Counted from the first letter of the stretch, positions 7,833 through 15,482 are shown. The stretch: 25,749 nt of DNA from an uncultured Collinsella sp. (GCA_900541665.1 UQKV01000029.1:1-25749), one strand, 5' to 3'. Notes: a model not told the origin generated them from the sequence alone. Program-made: numbers and translations.

Positions 7833-8666
7833 TTAGCCATCAACATGACGTCGATATTCTTGATAGTTCGACAGATATGATGAGAATTCCGCCGATGTAT
7901 CCGAATTTCCCGTCCGCCACGCCTTGTGGTCGATAATCTGGCTCTTGAACCCGTAATATTCATCGATATACGCGATTAGACCGTCGACAGCAATAAGCTG
8001 CTCTTCGGGATAATCACCCGACCCTCCAACATGAACCATCTCAATCCCAACGGAATAAGAGTTCATGCCGTAATCGGGGTAACTTCCCCCTATCGGTAAC
8101 GTTCCGACCTTGTCATCTCTCGAATCATCGATTGTTCCATACTGCTCGTTCTTCCCAGCATCGCCAAAACCGGCATGGTGCGCGATTTGATCGAGAGGCA
8201 CACATTGAACGATCGACCCATCTTTTCCAACAACAAAATGAGCCGCTACCTTATTGCCGTTGGACTCCCACCAATCGATGACACTTTCAGGGGAAGAATC
8301 GCCCTCCGTATCGTGCAAAACGATGTACTTCTGAAACTCAGGACCCTTAGGCCCATGCGCCAAGTCGGCGTAGTACCGTTCTTGAATGCTTGGCTGAAAT
8401 TCCGAGCTCCCATCGATGGACGAAGAGCGAAATTCGTCTTGCTCTACAACCCCTGAAACCGTGTCAACAACTCTCGCATTGCAGATATCAAGCACATCTC
8501 CAACACCATCTGCATAAGCCGCCAGCACGCAATTGCTTCCGCTGGATTTCACGACCTTTCTCACGCCAATACGACCGACCAGAACAATTCCCAAGCCGAA
8601 CAAGAAAACGGCAAGCGCGGAGACGAGCCCCCGCGCCACCCATAAACGCCTAGAGCGAGCTTGCAT
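7833..8666 (-). CDS. Membrane-anchored N-acetylmuramoyl-L-alanine amidase (Amidase_2 family)
   Basis: This is a peptidoglycan hydrolase that should cut the bond between MurNAc and L-Ala outside the membrane; 277 residues from the ATG at 8666. A basic N-terminus followed by a hydrophobic helix (about 13-31) acts as signal anchor. The catalytic domain spans about 110-265. Zinc ligands by comparison with AmpD/PGRP-type amidases are H118 (IVLHDTEG), H247 (IIDHKAW) and D256 (TGNSD). AAHFVVGKDGSIVQCVPLDQIAHHAG is the family's central segment, and all key residues appear intact. The start overlaps the preceding small gene by 17 bases; a GTG 30 bases further in is an alternative. Inside this ATPase cluster it may open the wall locally for an envelope structure, which is inference. 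It could instead be a domesticated phage lysin. Confidence 0.85.
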   Translation of the reverse strand: MQARSRRLWVARGLVSALAVFLFGLGIVLVGRIGVRKVVKSSGSNCVLAAYADGVGDVLDICNARVVDTVSGVVEQDEFRSSSIDGSSEFQPSIQERYYADLAHGPKGPEFQKYIVLHDTEGDSSPESVIDWWESNGNKVAAHFVVGKDGSIVQCVPLDQIAHHAGFGDAGKNEQYGTIDDSRDDKVGTLPIGGSYPDYGMNSYSVGIEMVHVGGSGDYPEEQLIAVDGLIAYIDEYYGFKSQIIDHKAWRTGNSDTSAEFSSYLSNYQEYRRHVDG

Positions 8667-8913
8667 ACGTGCTGACCACATCGCATGCCGTACTGATAAG
8701 GCCACCCGCCTCGAGCAGCTTTGCCGCTGCCGCTCCAAGCTGCCCAACCGCCTCATTTTGAGCGGTCGAATTTGTTCCTTCCATTGCCGCGTTAAGCATG
8801 TCGTGCAGTGAATCGAGATCGTCCGCCACCGTGACGCACACACCTCGCTGCGTCTCCATCTTCGACACCAACGCGTTCAGCTCTGCAACGAGCTGGCCGA
8901 TGTTCTGACTCAT
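8650..8913 (-). CDS. Small helical protein, WXG100-sized
   Basis: This 87-residue protein is predicted mostly alpha-helical, with two long amphipathic stretches (about 3-45 and 52-85) split by a polar turn, GTNSTAQ. The ATG at 8913 is preceded by AAAGGAACAG. It has no signal peptide and no membrane helix. Size and hairpin layout resemble ESX/WXG100-type secreted proteins, which travel with FtsK/SpoIIIE-type EssC/EccC ATPases, and such an ATPase is encoded two genes upstream. However, there is no W-x-G in the turn and no C-terminal YxxxD/E signal, so family membership is unproven. It lies 18 bases after the coiled-coil gene and overlaps the amidase gene. An alternative is a structural subunit or adaptor of the cluster's complex. 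Confidence 0.65.
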   Translation of the reverse strand: MSQNIGQLVAELNALVSKMETQRGVCVTVADDLDSLHDMLNAAMEGTNSTAQNEAVGQLGAAAAKLLEAGGLISTACDVVSTYASSL

Positions 8914-8931
8914 TTCTGTTCCTTTCCGTTG

Positions 8932-9519
8932 TCACAACAACCCAAATAGCACATTCGCAATAAGCGAAATTACCCCAATACAGCACGCGCATAGAACCGC
9001 CGCCTGAGAAAGGCAGCCGCCTTTCGACTCCTCGGCTTTAACGGGAAGAGGATCCGGCATCGCCTTCTCTTCTTCCACCAGAAGACGCTTCCGGTCAAGA
9101 GCCGCCCGTCGAGCATCCAGTGCATTTGAAGATCGCTGACTCAACTCGTTCACAGACGTATCTTTTTCAATCATCTCGATATAGCAATCGATTTTCTTGA
9201 TAAGCCCTGATAACGAAGAGGCAAGCTCGGCAGCGTCTTCATTCGACGCAATCGGTCTTACCATGTTCGGAAGCGCAGCGCCGACGTCCTTCGCGTGACT
9301 CCCCGCAAGTCGTTTAGACAATTGCGAAAAAGCCTCCTGTGCTTGATGCGCCAGGCGATCTATCTCCGCTTTCTTTTTGCCCGCCATGTTCCTCGCAGAG
9401 GTCGACTCCCGATCACAACGATCGCACTCCTGCTTAACAAGCTGGGCGGTCGACGCCTCCGATTTCAGAAATCGTTCTGCTTCGGACAGATACCTTTCGT
9501 ACAAATCATCCCTGCTCAT
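8932..9519 (-). CDS. Coiled-coil, tail-anchored membrane protein
   Basis: This 195-residue protein belongs to no family I recognise. The ATG at 9519 has a very strong GGAGGAGGGG site and overlaps the end of the ATPase gene by 14 bases, so translation is coupled. Residues 1-160 are highly charged and helical (for example KKKAEIDRLAHQAQEAFSQL and ALDARRAALDRKRLLVEEEK), consistent with coiled coils. A proline-containing linker follows. One hydrophobic helix at about 172-193 (cysteine-rich, AAVLCACCIGVISLIANVLF) ends the protein, so the bulk should face the cytosol with the tail in the membrane. Two cysteines in ECDRCDRE might bind metal, but no second pair is seen. It could be a membrane tether for the soluble FtsK-like ATPase encoded just before it. 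Confidence 0.7.
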   Translation of the reverse strand: MSRDDLYERYLSEAERFLKSEASTAQLVKQECDRCDRESTSARNMAGKKKAEIDRLAHQAQEAFSQLSKRLAGSHAKDVGAALPNMVRPIASNEDAAELASSLSGLIKKIDCYIEMIEKDTSVNELSQRSSNALDARRAALDRKRLLVEEEKAMPDPLPVKAEESKGGCLSQAAVLCACCIGVISLIANVLFGLL

Positions 9520-12211
9520 CGTCGCCCCTCCTCCATAATCGCGTTGCGACAAAGGGCATGAGCTTCATTGAGGGACGTCCCGAAGAAGCCTCCTTGTAAA
9601 GGACCCGGTTCTCTTGCCCGTTCCACTGGCACAGCGGGCCATCCAACTGCTTCGCTGCGACATTCGAGCCAAACAGACACGCCACGCCGTCAAAAGACGA
9701 CAGTCCCGATGAACCCAACTGCGCTGAAAGCGCTACGGGGTTTTGCCAATGGCAGACAAAGTGGATTCCGTGCATAGGAGCCTCACGGAATACCTTTTGA
9801 AGCTTCTGCTGAGCACCAAAGTCGAAAGATCCTAGTGAGTCCGCATTCGGCACCAACACAAACCGCTCCCGCCCACATTCTTCCCCGACATCATTTCTCT
9901 GAAGACAATTGGTAATCCATGCAGCCGCTTCGTCCGAAGGCACGACCTCCGGAGAAACCCCCGCACGAGCGCATATCTCCAGAGTCGAATTAGAAACATG
10001 GCGCGCGCCATCCTCCACTACAGCAAACTCAGCGCCTCGCTCATAGCGTGCAAGCGATAAAACAAGCGTTTCCATAACGCACGCCGCAAGATCGACAGAA
10101 TTCGGAAGATCACCGAGCCCTGGCAGCGTTCCCCTGCCCACAAGAGCGATATTGCTTCCCGCAGCTCTTTCAAACGGGAAATATATCGGTGCCAACCCAG
10201 CAGAAACACCCCGGCCAAGCAAGGCGCTCGGCACGTTACCTGAATCTATGTCGTTCTGCTCAAGGAGGGCCTCAGTCAACTCCGGCAGAGTGCTTCCGTC
10301 GAAAACCACCGGTTCATCAAGGTGCCCTTTTGGCATTGCATAGAACTTGTTCCTGAGACTGTCCAACGTGGCATCCTCAGCAAACGGCGTAAGCACCGTC
10401 ACATTTGCGCTCGGATTTCCGTAATCTTCGTTCAGAATCGCCTGTCCCCTGAACCTTAGACTAGCAGCCGCCTCGTTAAAGGGTCCGAAAGTCGCCCGCG
10501 ACTCCGCCGGCGAGTTTTTCAGTCCGATACGGATAGGAAACTGTGCGAAGAACTTGCCTTGGGAAATGGCAAGATTGGTTATCCCGCCGATACTTTGTGA
10601 CGCCAATATCACGTGAATACCGTATGCACGATAGAGGCGAACGATGCGTTCCAAAAGTTCACAGGCTTCCTTGCCTCTCGCGCCTTCTAGAAATAGCTGG
10701 AACTCATCAATGACCACAACGATACGCGGCATCTTATTCCCGCTATTGCGCCGATACTTGAGCAGATTATCTCCGTAAGGCTTGATCGCAGCGGCCCTCC
10801 GTTTGGCCTCGGCGGCTATGGAATTCAGCACATCCATGGCAAAGTCTTCATCGGCCTCAAGCCCAAATGCCTTTACCTGCGGTAGATACTCGGGGGAATC
10901 CGGCGTGGGAGCCATGGGAAACAGGGTAACGCCCTCTTTGAAATCAAACAGATAGAGTTCCAACTCGTCGGGAGAATACCTGGCGCACAAACCGTAGATG
11001 ATATCTTTCAACAGATTCGATTTACCCTGTCCGACCGCGCCGGTTATCAGTGCATTATGTCTTTGAGTCTCATTCGAGCCAATCGTGACATCAACCGTCT
11101 GGGTTCCACGCAGACCCAGCGAGAACGTGACTCCGTCCTCGCTCGTCTCCATCCAATACTCCGAGGGAAGCACCGACTCGATCTTTACTTCGGGCAACCG
11201 CAGCTCTGCCGCTGATCGGGCCATCCGCTCGGCGGCTTGCGCCGATTCAATCGTGTCAAGCTCATAGAGCTCAACATCGTAGCCATCGTGACCCAGCCAT
11301 CGGGCATGACTGCCCGAGAATAGTTCGAGACGCTCCGAAACAGGATAGGAACGTTTCTTCTCGCAATACCATTTGGGCAAGTCGTCCATCTTGGGTTGTA
11401 TCATTAGGAAAGAAGTGCCTGCCTTTGGGGCCGCCTTCATCAGCGAGCAGATACGGTCGTATTGCTCGGCAGCCATTCCCATCGGCATATCGTGGATCAC
11501 AACGAGCTGGTACTTCTCGACCGGCATTCCGACCCGTTGGTGATATACCGCTAGGCTCTCATCGTCTGACAGCAACTCGTTGTTGATTTGCGTCACACGG
11601 TCGGTCAGCTCGTTAAGCAAGGCATCGAGTTCGCCTCTCGAATGCAAATACCTGACCGCTGCCTCGCCTTGCCCGTTCCGGCCAATCGTCGAAAAAGGAG
11701 CCTCGATGTTTTTGAGTGCCGGGTCAAAACTAATGATTTCAACTTGCGACGCTGAAGTCGATAAAAGCGTCTTGGCCTCTACCTCGCGTACTACCCCGTC
11801 TGAAATGCAGCCCTCGTCTGAAACCGACATCACGATATTGCCATGACCAAGCAGCGGAACGATAAAGGGCACCGTAAACAAATCGTCGCGTTTTGAAGTT
11901 TTCGACATCGATCCAATCTGGATATACTCGGCGGCATTGAGGGCCGAGCCTTCCTCGATCGCCAGCAACTCGTCAACGGTATCCTGCACTCGCTTTTTCA
12001 AAAGGGCGTTGCGGCGCTTCTCCCGGATGCTGAGTTTATTGAGCGCTCGTGTTTTTGCCTCCTGTCTCTCCTTCAGCGTCATCTGCAACCACGTGTCAAC
12101 GGAGGCAGATTGGGATTCACAAGCTCCCAGCAGATGAGCCTGGCATTCCTTGACCTCGCTGAGCGCTTGCCTCATTTCGGCATAGGTCTCTTCCAGCGAC
12201 ATATTGGCCAT
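9506..12211 (-). CDS. FtsK/SpoIIIE-type (EssC-like) ATPase without membrane helices
   Basis: This 901-residue motor protein is the largest of the cluster. Residues 1-90 are a helical, charged N-terminus. Residues 100-380 are a region without clear motifs that may contain degenerate nucleotide-binding folds (VPLLGHGNIVMSV, YQLVVIHDMP). The main FtsK/SpoIIIE ATPase spans about 360-630, with Walker A GAVGQGKS (391-398), the LFDFKEG segment after the first strands, Walker B IVVVIDEF (497-504) and sensor-like VILASQSIGG (534-543). A C-terminal second ATPase-like module at about 670-890 has a degenerate P-loop, NIALVGRGTLPG, as in EssC/EccC proteins that carry several ATPase domains in tandem. No transmembrane segment or winged-helix FtsK gamma domain is seen, so this is not chromosomal FtsK. 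The ATG overlaps the TGA of the GrpE-like gene by one base. Confidence 0.85.
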   Translation of the reverse strand: MANMSLEETYAEMRQALSEVKECQAHLLGACESQSASVDTWLQMTLKERQEAKTRALNKLSIREKRRNALLKKRVQDTVDELLAIEEGSALNAAEYIQIGSMSKTSKRDDLFTVPFIVPLLGHGNIVMSVSDEGCISDGVVREVEAKTLLSTSASQVEIISFDPALKNIEAPFSTIGRNGQGEAAVRYLHSRGELDALLNELTDRVTQINNELLSDDESLAVYHQRVGMPVEKYQLVVIHDMPMGMAAEQYDRICSLMKAAPKAGTSFLMIQPKMDDLPKWYCEKKRSYPVSERLELFSGSHARWLGHDGYDVELYELDTIESAQAAERMARSAAELRLPEVKIESVLPSEYWMETSEDGVTFSLGLRGTQTVDVTIGSNETQRHNALITGAVGQGKSNLLKDIIYGLCARYSPDELELYLFDFKEGVTLFPMAPTPDSPEYLPQVKAFGLEADEDFAMDVLNSIAAEAKRRAAAIKPYGDNLLKYRRNSGNKMPRIVVVIDEFQLFLEGARGKEACELLERIVRLYRAYGIHVILASQSIGGITNLAISQGKFFAQFPIRIGLKNSPAESRATFGPFNEAAASLRFRGQAILNEDYGNPSANVTVLTPFAEDATLDSLRNKFYAMPKGHLDEPVVFDGSTLPELTEALLEQNDIDSGNVPSALLGRGVSAGLAPIYFPFERAAGSNIALVGRGTLPGLGDLPNSVDLAACVMETLVLSLARYERGAEFAVVEDGARHVSNSTLEICARAGVSPEVVPSDEAAAWITNCLQRNDVGEECGRERFVLVPNADSLGSFDFGAQQKLQKVFREAPMHGIHFVCHWQNPVALSAQLGSSGLSSFDGVACLFGSNVAAKQLDGPLCQWNGQENRVLYKEASSGRPSMKLMPFVATRLWRRGDDEQG

Positions 12212-12657
12212 CAGCCCTCTTCGTGCCGAAAGACAACCACTCGCGCTGGACGGAGAAGTCTTCCACCAATCCTGTAACCGTCTCGCTCTACGCGAGCCAC
12301 CTTTCCATCTTTGAAGGCGTCGTCTGTCTTAATCAATCCAACGATTTCATGCTCATGTAGGTTAACTGTCTCGTCGCACAGAACAGACTCAAGCCCGTAA
12401 TGGCTACAAACCTCGATAATCTCATCCGCAATCGAAGACCTCAAGTCCTCTGACAGCGGCTCATTCTTAACTCTATCAACAGCAAGCAGCAGCTCACTGA
12501 ATAATCCTGCATAAGCTTCGCCAGTGGCCAGGTCTTTGATTTTTCTTGAATCTGATTTGAGAGAAGCGAGAGACGCTCTGAGCCGTTCTGCACAGTCAAT
12601 AATTGCTTGGCGATCCATCTCCAAGCTGTCGAGTGCTTGGTCCCAGCGCACGTCCAT
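12211..12657 (-). CDS. Mini GrpE-like nucleotide exchange factor
   Basis: This 148-residue protein is shorter than typical bacterial GrpE (about 180-210). Residues 10-45 are a charged helix and 50-95 resemble the GrpE helical bundle (LFSELLLAVDRVKN in place of LLPVLDNLERAL). The last 50 residues match the GrpE beta domain: HEHEIVGLIKTDD, then GKVARVERDGYRIGGRLLRPA with the diagnostic GY (127-128) and LRPA (135-138). The long N-terminal coiled-coil handle is much reduced. The ATG at 12657 overlaps the stop of the J-like gene (TAATG). Its predicted role is ADP release from the Hsp70 encoded two genes upstream. Its sequence is divergent enough that it probably serves this Hsp70 only. Confidence 0.78.
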   Translation of the reverse strand: MDVRWDQALDSLEMDRQAIIDCAERLRASLASLKSDSRKIKDLATGEAYAGLFSELLLAVDRVKNEPLSEDLRSSIADEIIEVCSHYGLESVLCDETVNLHEHEIVGLIKTDDAFKDGKVARVERDGYRIGGRLLRPARVVVFRHEEG

Positions 12658-13766
12658 TATTGGAGCCCCGTCCTCTTTGCAAGCTCTCCTAATTTGCGGG
12701 CATTGATCATCCATCCGGTCGGTACAACAAAGAAGAATGCATACAGGAGCAGCCCAAAGAACAGAACGAGCGTCAAGAGAGCGCCACTTGACCCGCTTAT
12801 CATAAATAAGAAGGTCAAGCCGCAGAGAATCCAAAACCATCGGGCCGGTGCAATGTAGTGCCTTTTACGCGCCCAGTCGATAAGGCCCTCCATTTTCTCA
12901 ATCCATTCCTCATCAGCCTTGTCGATATTTCCCAACGCGCGCATTTCACTAACGACAAGTTCAGCATGCTGGATTTGTTTCATATTGGTGAAATAGCCAG
13001 CATTATCCTTTGAGCTCATTTTGTTCTCGACATCCGTCTCTAGACACCGGCATAACGAGCTTAGGACGGGTCCATAATCCGGATGTGCCTCATGAAGATT
13101 GCGCGCCATAGTGAGGGCCTGGTCAAATTTCCCCTGAAGATAACGCGCATCAACCAAGCGCGCCATAATCGTATAGTCGCTCTTATCAATCTGCTGGGCC
13201 TTCAGAAACTCAGCCTCGGCGTCTGCGTATTTATCAATCATTATGTACGAGTCGCCCAACAGCCTATGAGCGGTCGCCTGATTCGAGCCAAGCTTCAGCA
13301 ACTCAGATGCAGCAAAAATGGATTCGTCATACTTGTCCATCGAATATGCTGCCAGAGACCACACAAGCCATGCTTCCGCATCGGTTGAGCAATTCCTTGT
13401 TGCCTCCCTAGCGGCAAAACAAGCGTTGGCACTCTGACCGTTTTTGAAATAATCTTTCGCTTCTGATGTCCAGTCTTTCTCGGCGGTTGCAGCACGGGCG
13501 TCTTTTTCCAGGTCCCTCTTGCTGTCACTCTTCCCGCTATCATATGTGGCATCGTATTCCAAGCGTTTTGAACTGTTGTGAAACAACGAATCTGCTTCAT
13601 TTAAGAGCTGCATCATCCTTTCGGCGTTTGCTCTTTGCATAGCATCCGGAGATCCTTCGAGGCGCCTGAAGCGCTTTCGTGTTTTCTTAATCGCCTCTTC
13701 AATCTCCTCAATCGGCGCATTCTTTTCCAGTTCGAGAATTTCATAGTAGTCAACAAATTCTTCCAT
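12657..13766 (-). CDS. J-domain-like/TPR protein with C-terminal membrane helices
   Basis: This is a 369-residue putative Hsp70 co-chaperone. Residues 5-77 follow the J-domain plan: DYYEILELEKNAPIEEIEEA, a basic helix KKTRKRFRR, then QLLNEADSLF and SSKRLEYDATYD. The HPD tripeptide that triggers Hsp70 ATPase appears as SPD (39-41) if aligned as I read it, so ATPase stimulation may be altered. Residues 100-230 hold about four TPR-like repeats (DAEAWLVWSLAAYSMDKYDESI, ATAHRLLGDSYIMIDKYADAE and similar). Two hydrophobic helices at about 308-327 and 329-348 anchor it, with a short basic tail. The ATG at 13766 has AGGGGACACTG upstream and starts 9 bases after the Hsp70 stop. It would bring the Hsp70 to the membrane. 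Confidence 0.8.
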   Translation of the reverse strand: MEEFVDYYEILELEKNAPIEEIEEAIKKTRKRFRRLEGSPDAMQRANAERMMQLLNEADSLFHNSSKRLEYDATYDSGKSDSKRDLEKDARAATAEKDWTSEAKDYFKNGQSANACFAAREATRNCSTDAEAWLVWSLAAYSMDKYDESIFAASELLKLGSNQATAHRLLGDSYIMIDKYADAEAEFLKAQQIDKSDYTIMARLVDARYLQGKFDQALTMARNLHEAHPDYGPVLSSLCRCLETDVENKMSSKDNAGYFTNMKQIQHAELVVSEMRALGNIDKADEEWIEKMEGLIDWARKRHYIAPARWFWILCGLTFLFMISGSSGALLTLVLFFGLLLYAFFFVVPTGWMINARKLGELAKRTGLQ

Positions 13767-13775
13767 CAGTGTCCC

Positions 13776-15335
13776 CTATCCAATTTCGATGTTCTTCATC
13801 TTGTTAACGGCGGCATCAAGTTGCCGCTCGTCCATATTCGCCACGCGGTCGATTTCGAACTCACCGTACAGTCGTCCGCTCTCCCCGTCATATAGACGGA
13901 TATGCACCGTCTGTTCTTTGTCGTATTCGTAAACCACGCGGACGGGAGATCCCTTGGGCAACCCGGGCGGAAGCGGTATTTCCTTTGAACCGATAATGAC
14001 CACATAGTTCAAGTCTGGGTCATCGCCTTGTGTCACCTGAACATCGACGTACGACTGGTTCTCGCTCACCGTTGCTGCGTCCTGTGAATAACTCCCCGGC
14101 ACGGGTGAATTCCTCGGAATCACGACATTGTTGTAGTCTTTGCCGTCTTTCCCGAGCATCACAACCCCCAAAGGTTGCGAGGTAACATCGGCAATGACTA
14201 CGCTCGGAGCCGTAAAGAGGGGCATATCCGGCAAACTATTTTCCGCCGATCCCGCCACGTCAACGCTCGATTCCATTTCTATTGCGGCCTGAACGGCAGC
14301 CCCCATGGCGACAGCCTCATCGGGATTTACCCCAAGCTCGGGTTTCATCCCCGAAATATCTTCGATTAACTTGTGTACCATTGGCATACGCGTTGAGCCA
14401 CCAACGAGGACCACATGATCGATCTGGCCCCATGAATAACCGGTGTCCTCGAGCACGTCCTCGACCAGCTCCTGCGTTCGATTCAGGAGTGACCTACTCG
14501 CCCGCTCGAAATCTTCGCGAGAAATAGCCACACGATAAGGCTTTCCGTCTTTCGAAATGTGAAGGTTGGCTTTTGCCACGTTCGAAAGAGTGCGCTTAAC
14601 CATTTCGCATTTCTCTCGAAGCTCGGCACTTATCAGATAATCCTCGAGAACATTACCAGCGCCCTGTTTCGAGAGCTCTTCTGCCACGAACGACATTAGA
14701 GCGTTATCGAAATCGAATCCGCCCAAGTTCCTATCGCCATCGGTTCCGATAACCGTAAAGCAACCGTCCTCTATCTTAAGAAGCGTCACGTCGAACGTTC
14801 CGCCGCCCAGATCATAGACAAGCGTGACGCCGTTCTTCTCGGTATCGAGACCAAAGGAAAGGGCTGCGGCCGTCGGTTCATTCAACACGCGAAGCACTTT
14901 GGTGCCCGCAATTACACCTGCCTGCTTTGTCGCAGTTCTTCTTGCATCATCAAAATATGCGGGAACCGTAATCACGGCTCCGCATACTTCTTCTCCAAGT
15001 GCCTGCTCGGCATCTTGCAATAATTTTTTGATAATAAGGGAGGAAACCTCTTCTGCAGAGTAGGAAACGCCCGAGTCGGAGTCGAATCTCCAATCCGGAT
15101 TTCCCATCTGCCGTTTAACGAACTGGACAACATTATCGGGATCACCTGCCGCCGAATGCTTGGCCATCGTTCCAACAAGCGGCTCGTCTTTTCCGTCAAA
15201 TGATTGGAATAAAACAACCGAAGGTGTAGTCGGTTCTCCGTCCGCATTCTTCAGTATTTCGGGAAGTCCATCGTCTCCCAACACAGCGACGGCCGAATAG
15301 GTCGTCCCAAGATCGATTCCAACAACTCTCCCCAT
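13776..15335 (-). CDS. Hsp70/DnaK-like chaperone without a lid domain
   Basis: This 519-residue Hsp70-family ATPase is about 100 residues shorter than housekeeping DnaK. The nucleotide-binding domain is complete: GIDLGTTYS (6-14), VITVPAYFDDARR (121-133), LNEPTAAAL (151-159), DLGGGTFDV (175-183), GGFDFD (205-210) and VLVGGSTRMP (309-318). A beta substrate-binding region follows at about 375-497 (ADVTSQPLGVVML, VIPRNSPVP). After it there are only about 20 residues, so the alpha-helical lid is missing. The ATG at 15335 is chosen because GIDLGTT then starts at residue 6 and GAGGA lies 9 bases upstream; an ATG three codons earlier is also possible. It is the first gene of the cluster, with its own promoter. 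It is probably a specialised Hsp70 rather than the general DnaK. Confidence 0.9.
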   Translation of the reverse strand: MGRVVGIDLGTTYSAVAVLGDDGLPEILKNADGEPTTPSVVLFQSFDGKDEPLVGTMAKHSAAGDPDNVVQFVKRQMGNPDWRFDSDSGVSYSAEEVSSLIIKKLLQDAEQALGEEVCGAVITVPAYFDDARRTATKQAGVIAGTKVLRVLNEPTAAALSFGLDTEKNGVTLVYDLGGGTFDVTLLKIEDGCFTVIGTDGDRNLGGFDFDNALMSFVAEELSKQGAGNVLEDYLISAELREKCEMVKRTLSNVAKANLHISKDGKPYRVAISREDFERASRSLLNRTQELVEDVLEDTGYSWGQIDHVVLVGGSTRMPMVHKLIEDISGMKPELGVNPDEAVAMGAAVQAAIEMESSVDVAGSAENSLPDMPLFTAPSVVIADVTSQPLGVVMLGKDGKDYNNVVIPRNSPVPGSYSQDAATVSENQSYVDVQVTQGDDPDLNYVVIIGSKEIPLPPGLPKGSPVRVVYEYDKEQTVHIRLYDGESGRLYGEFEIDRVANMDERQLDAAVNKMKNIEIG

Positions 15336-15372
15336 AGCCACCATTCCTCGATGTCTATTTATATTGGTTTTG

Positions 15373-15400
15373 AGTTTATTCAAATTAGACTTTATGTCAA
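15373..15400 (-). promoter_or_regulatory. Promoter of the Hsp70/FtsK cluster
   Basis: On the minus strand, TTGACA (15400-15395) is a perfect -35 box, 16 bases from TAAACT (15378-15373), a 4-of-6 -10 box. It ends 37 bases before the Hsp70 ATG. The surrounding ~100 bases are AT-rich. It probably drives all eight genes, since no other promoter-sized gap exists between them. Confidence 0.55.
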
Positions 15401-15420
15401 TTATTGCACCTAAGGACAAT

Positions 15421-15440
15421 CCAGTTAGACATTTGACTGG
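15421..15440. promoter_or_regulatory. Inverted repeat between the XRE gene and the Hsp70 cluster, candidate operator
   Basis: CCAGTTA, 6 bases, TGACTGG: two 7-base half sites with one mismatch, a spacing usual for XRE/lambda-type repressor dimers. It lies 21 bases upstream of the cluster's -35 box and 43 bases before the XRE gene start, so it could serve either direction. Confidence 0.4.
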
Positions 15441-15482
15441 CACCGAAATGCAAAGTTGCTCTTGATATCAGACGGGAGCGAC

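Noticed and set aside
8667..8843. Longer N-terminus for the amidase
   Set aside because: This would overlap the small helical protein gene almost fully and puts a Cys/Arg-rich, non-signal sequence ahead of a clear signal anchor.
9506..12211. Chromosomal FtsK/SpoIIIE DNA translocase
   Set aside because: There are no membrane helices and no gamma winged-helix domain, and a second degenerate ATPase module is present; the housekeeping translocase must be elsewhere.
6778..15335. Calling the cluster a type VII secretion system
   Set aside because: No EccB, EccD, EssA/EssB or YukD-like proteins and no W-x-G motif were found, while the Hsp70/J/GrpE trio is foreign to known type VII loci. Only the ATPase is truly EssC-like.
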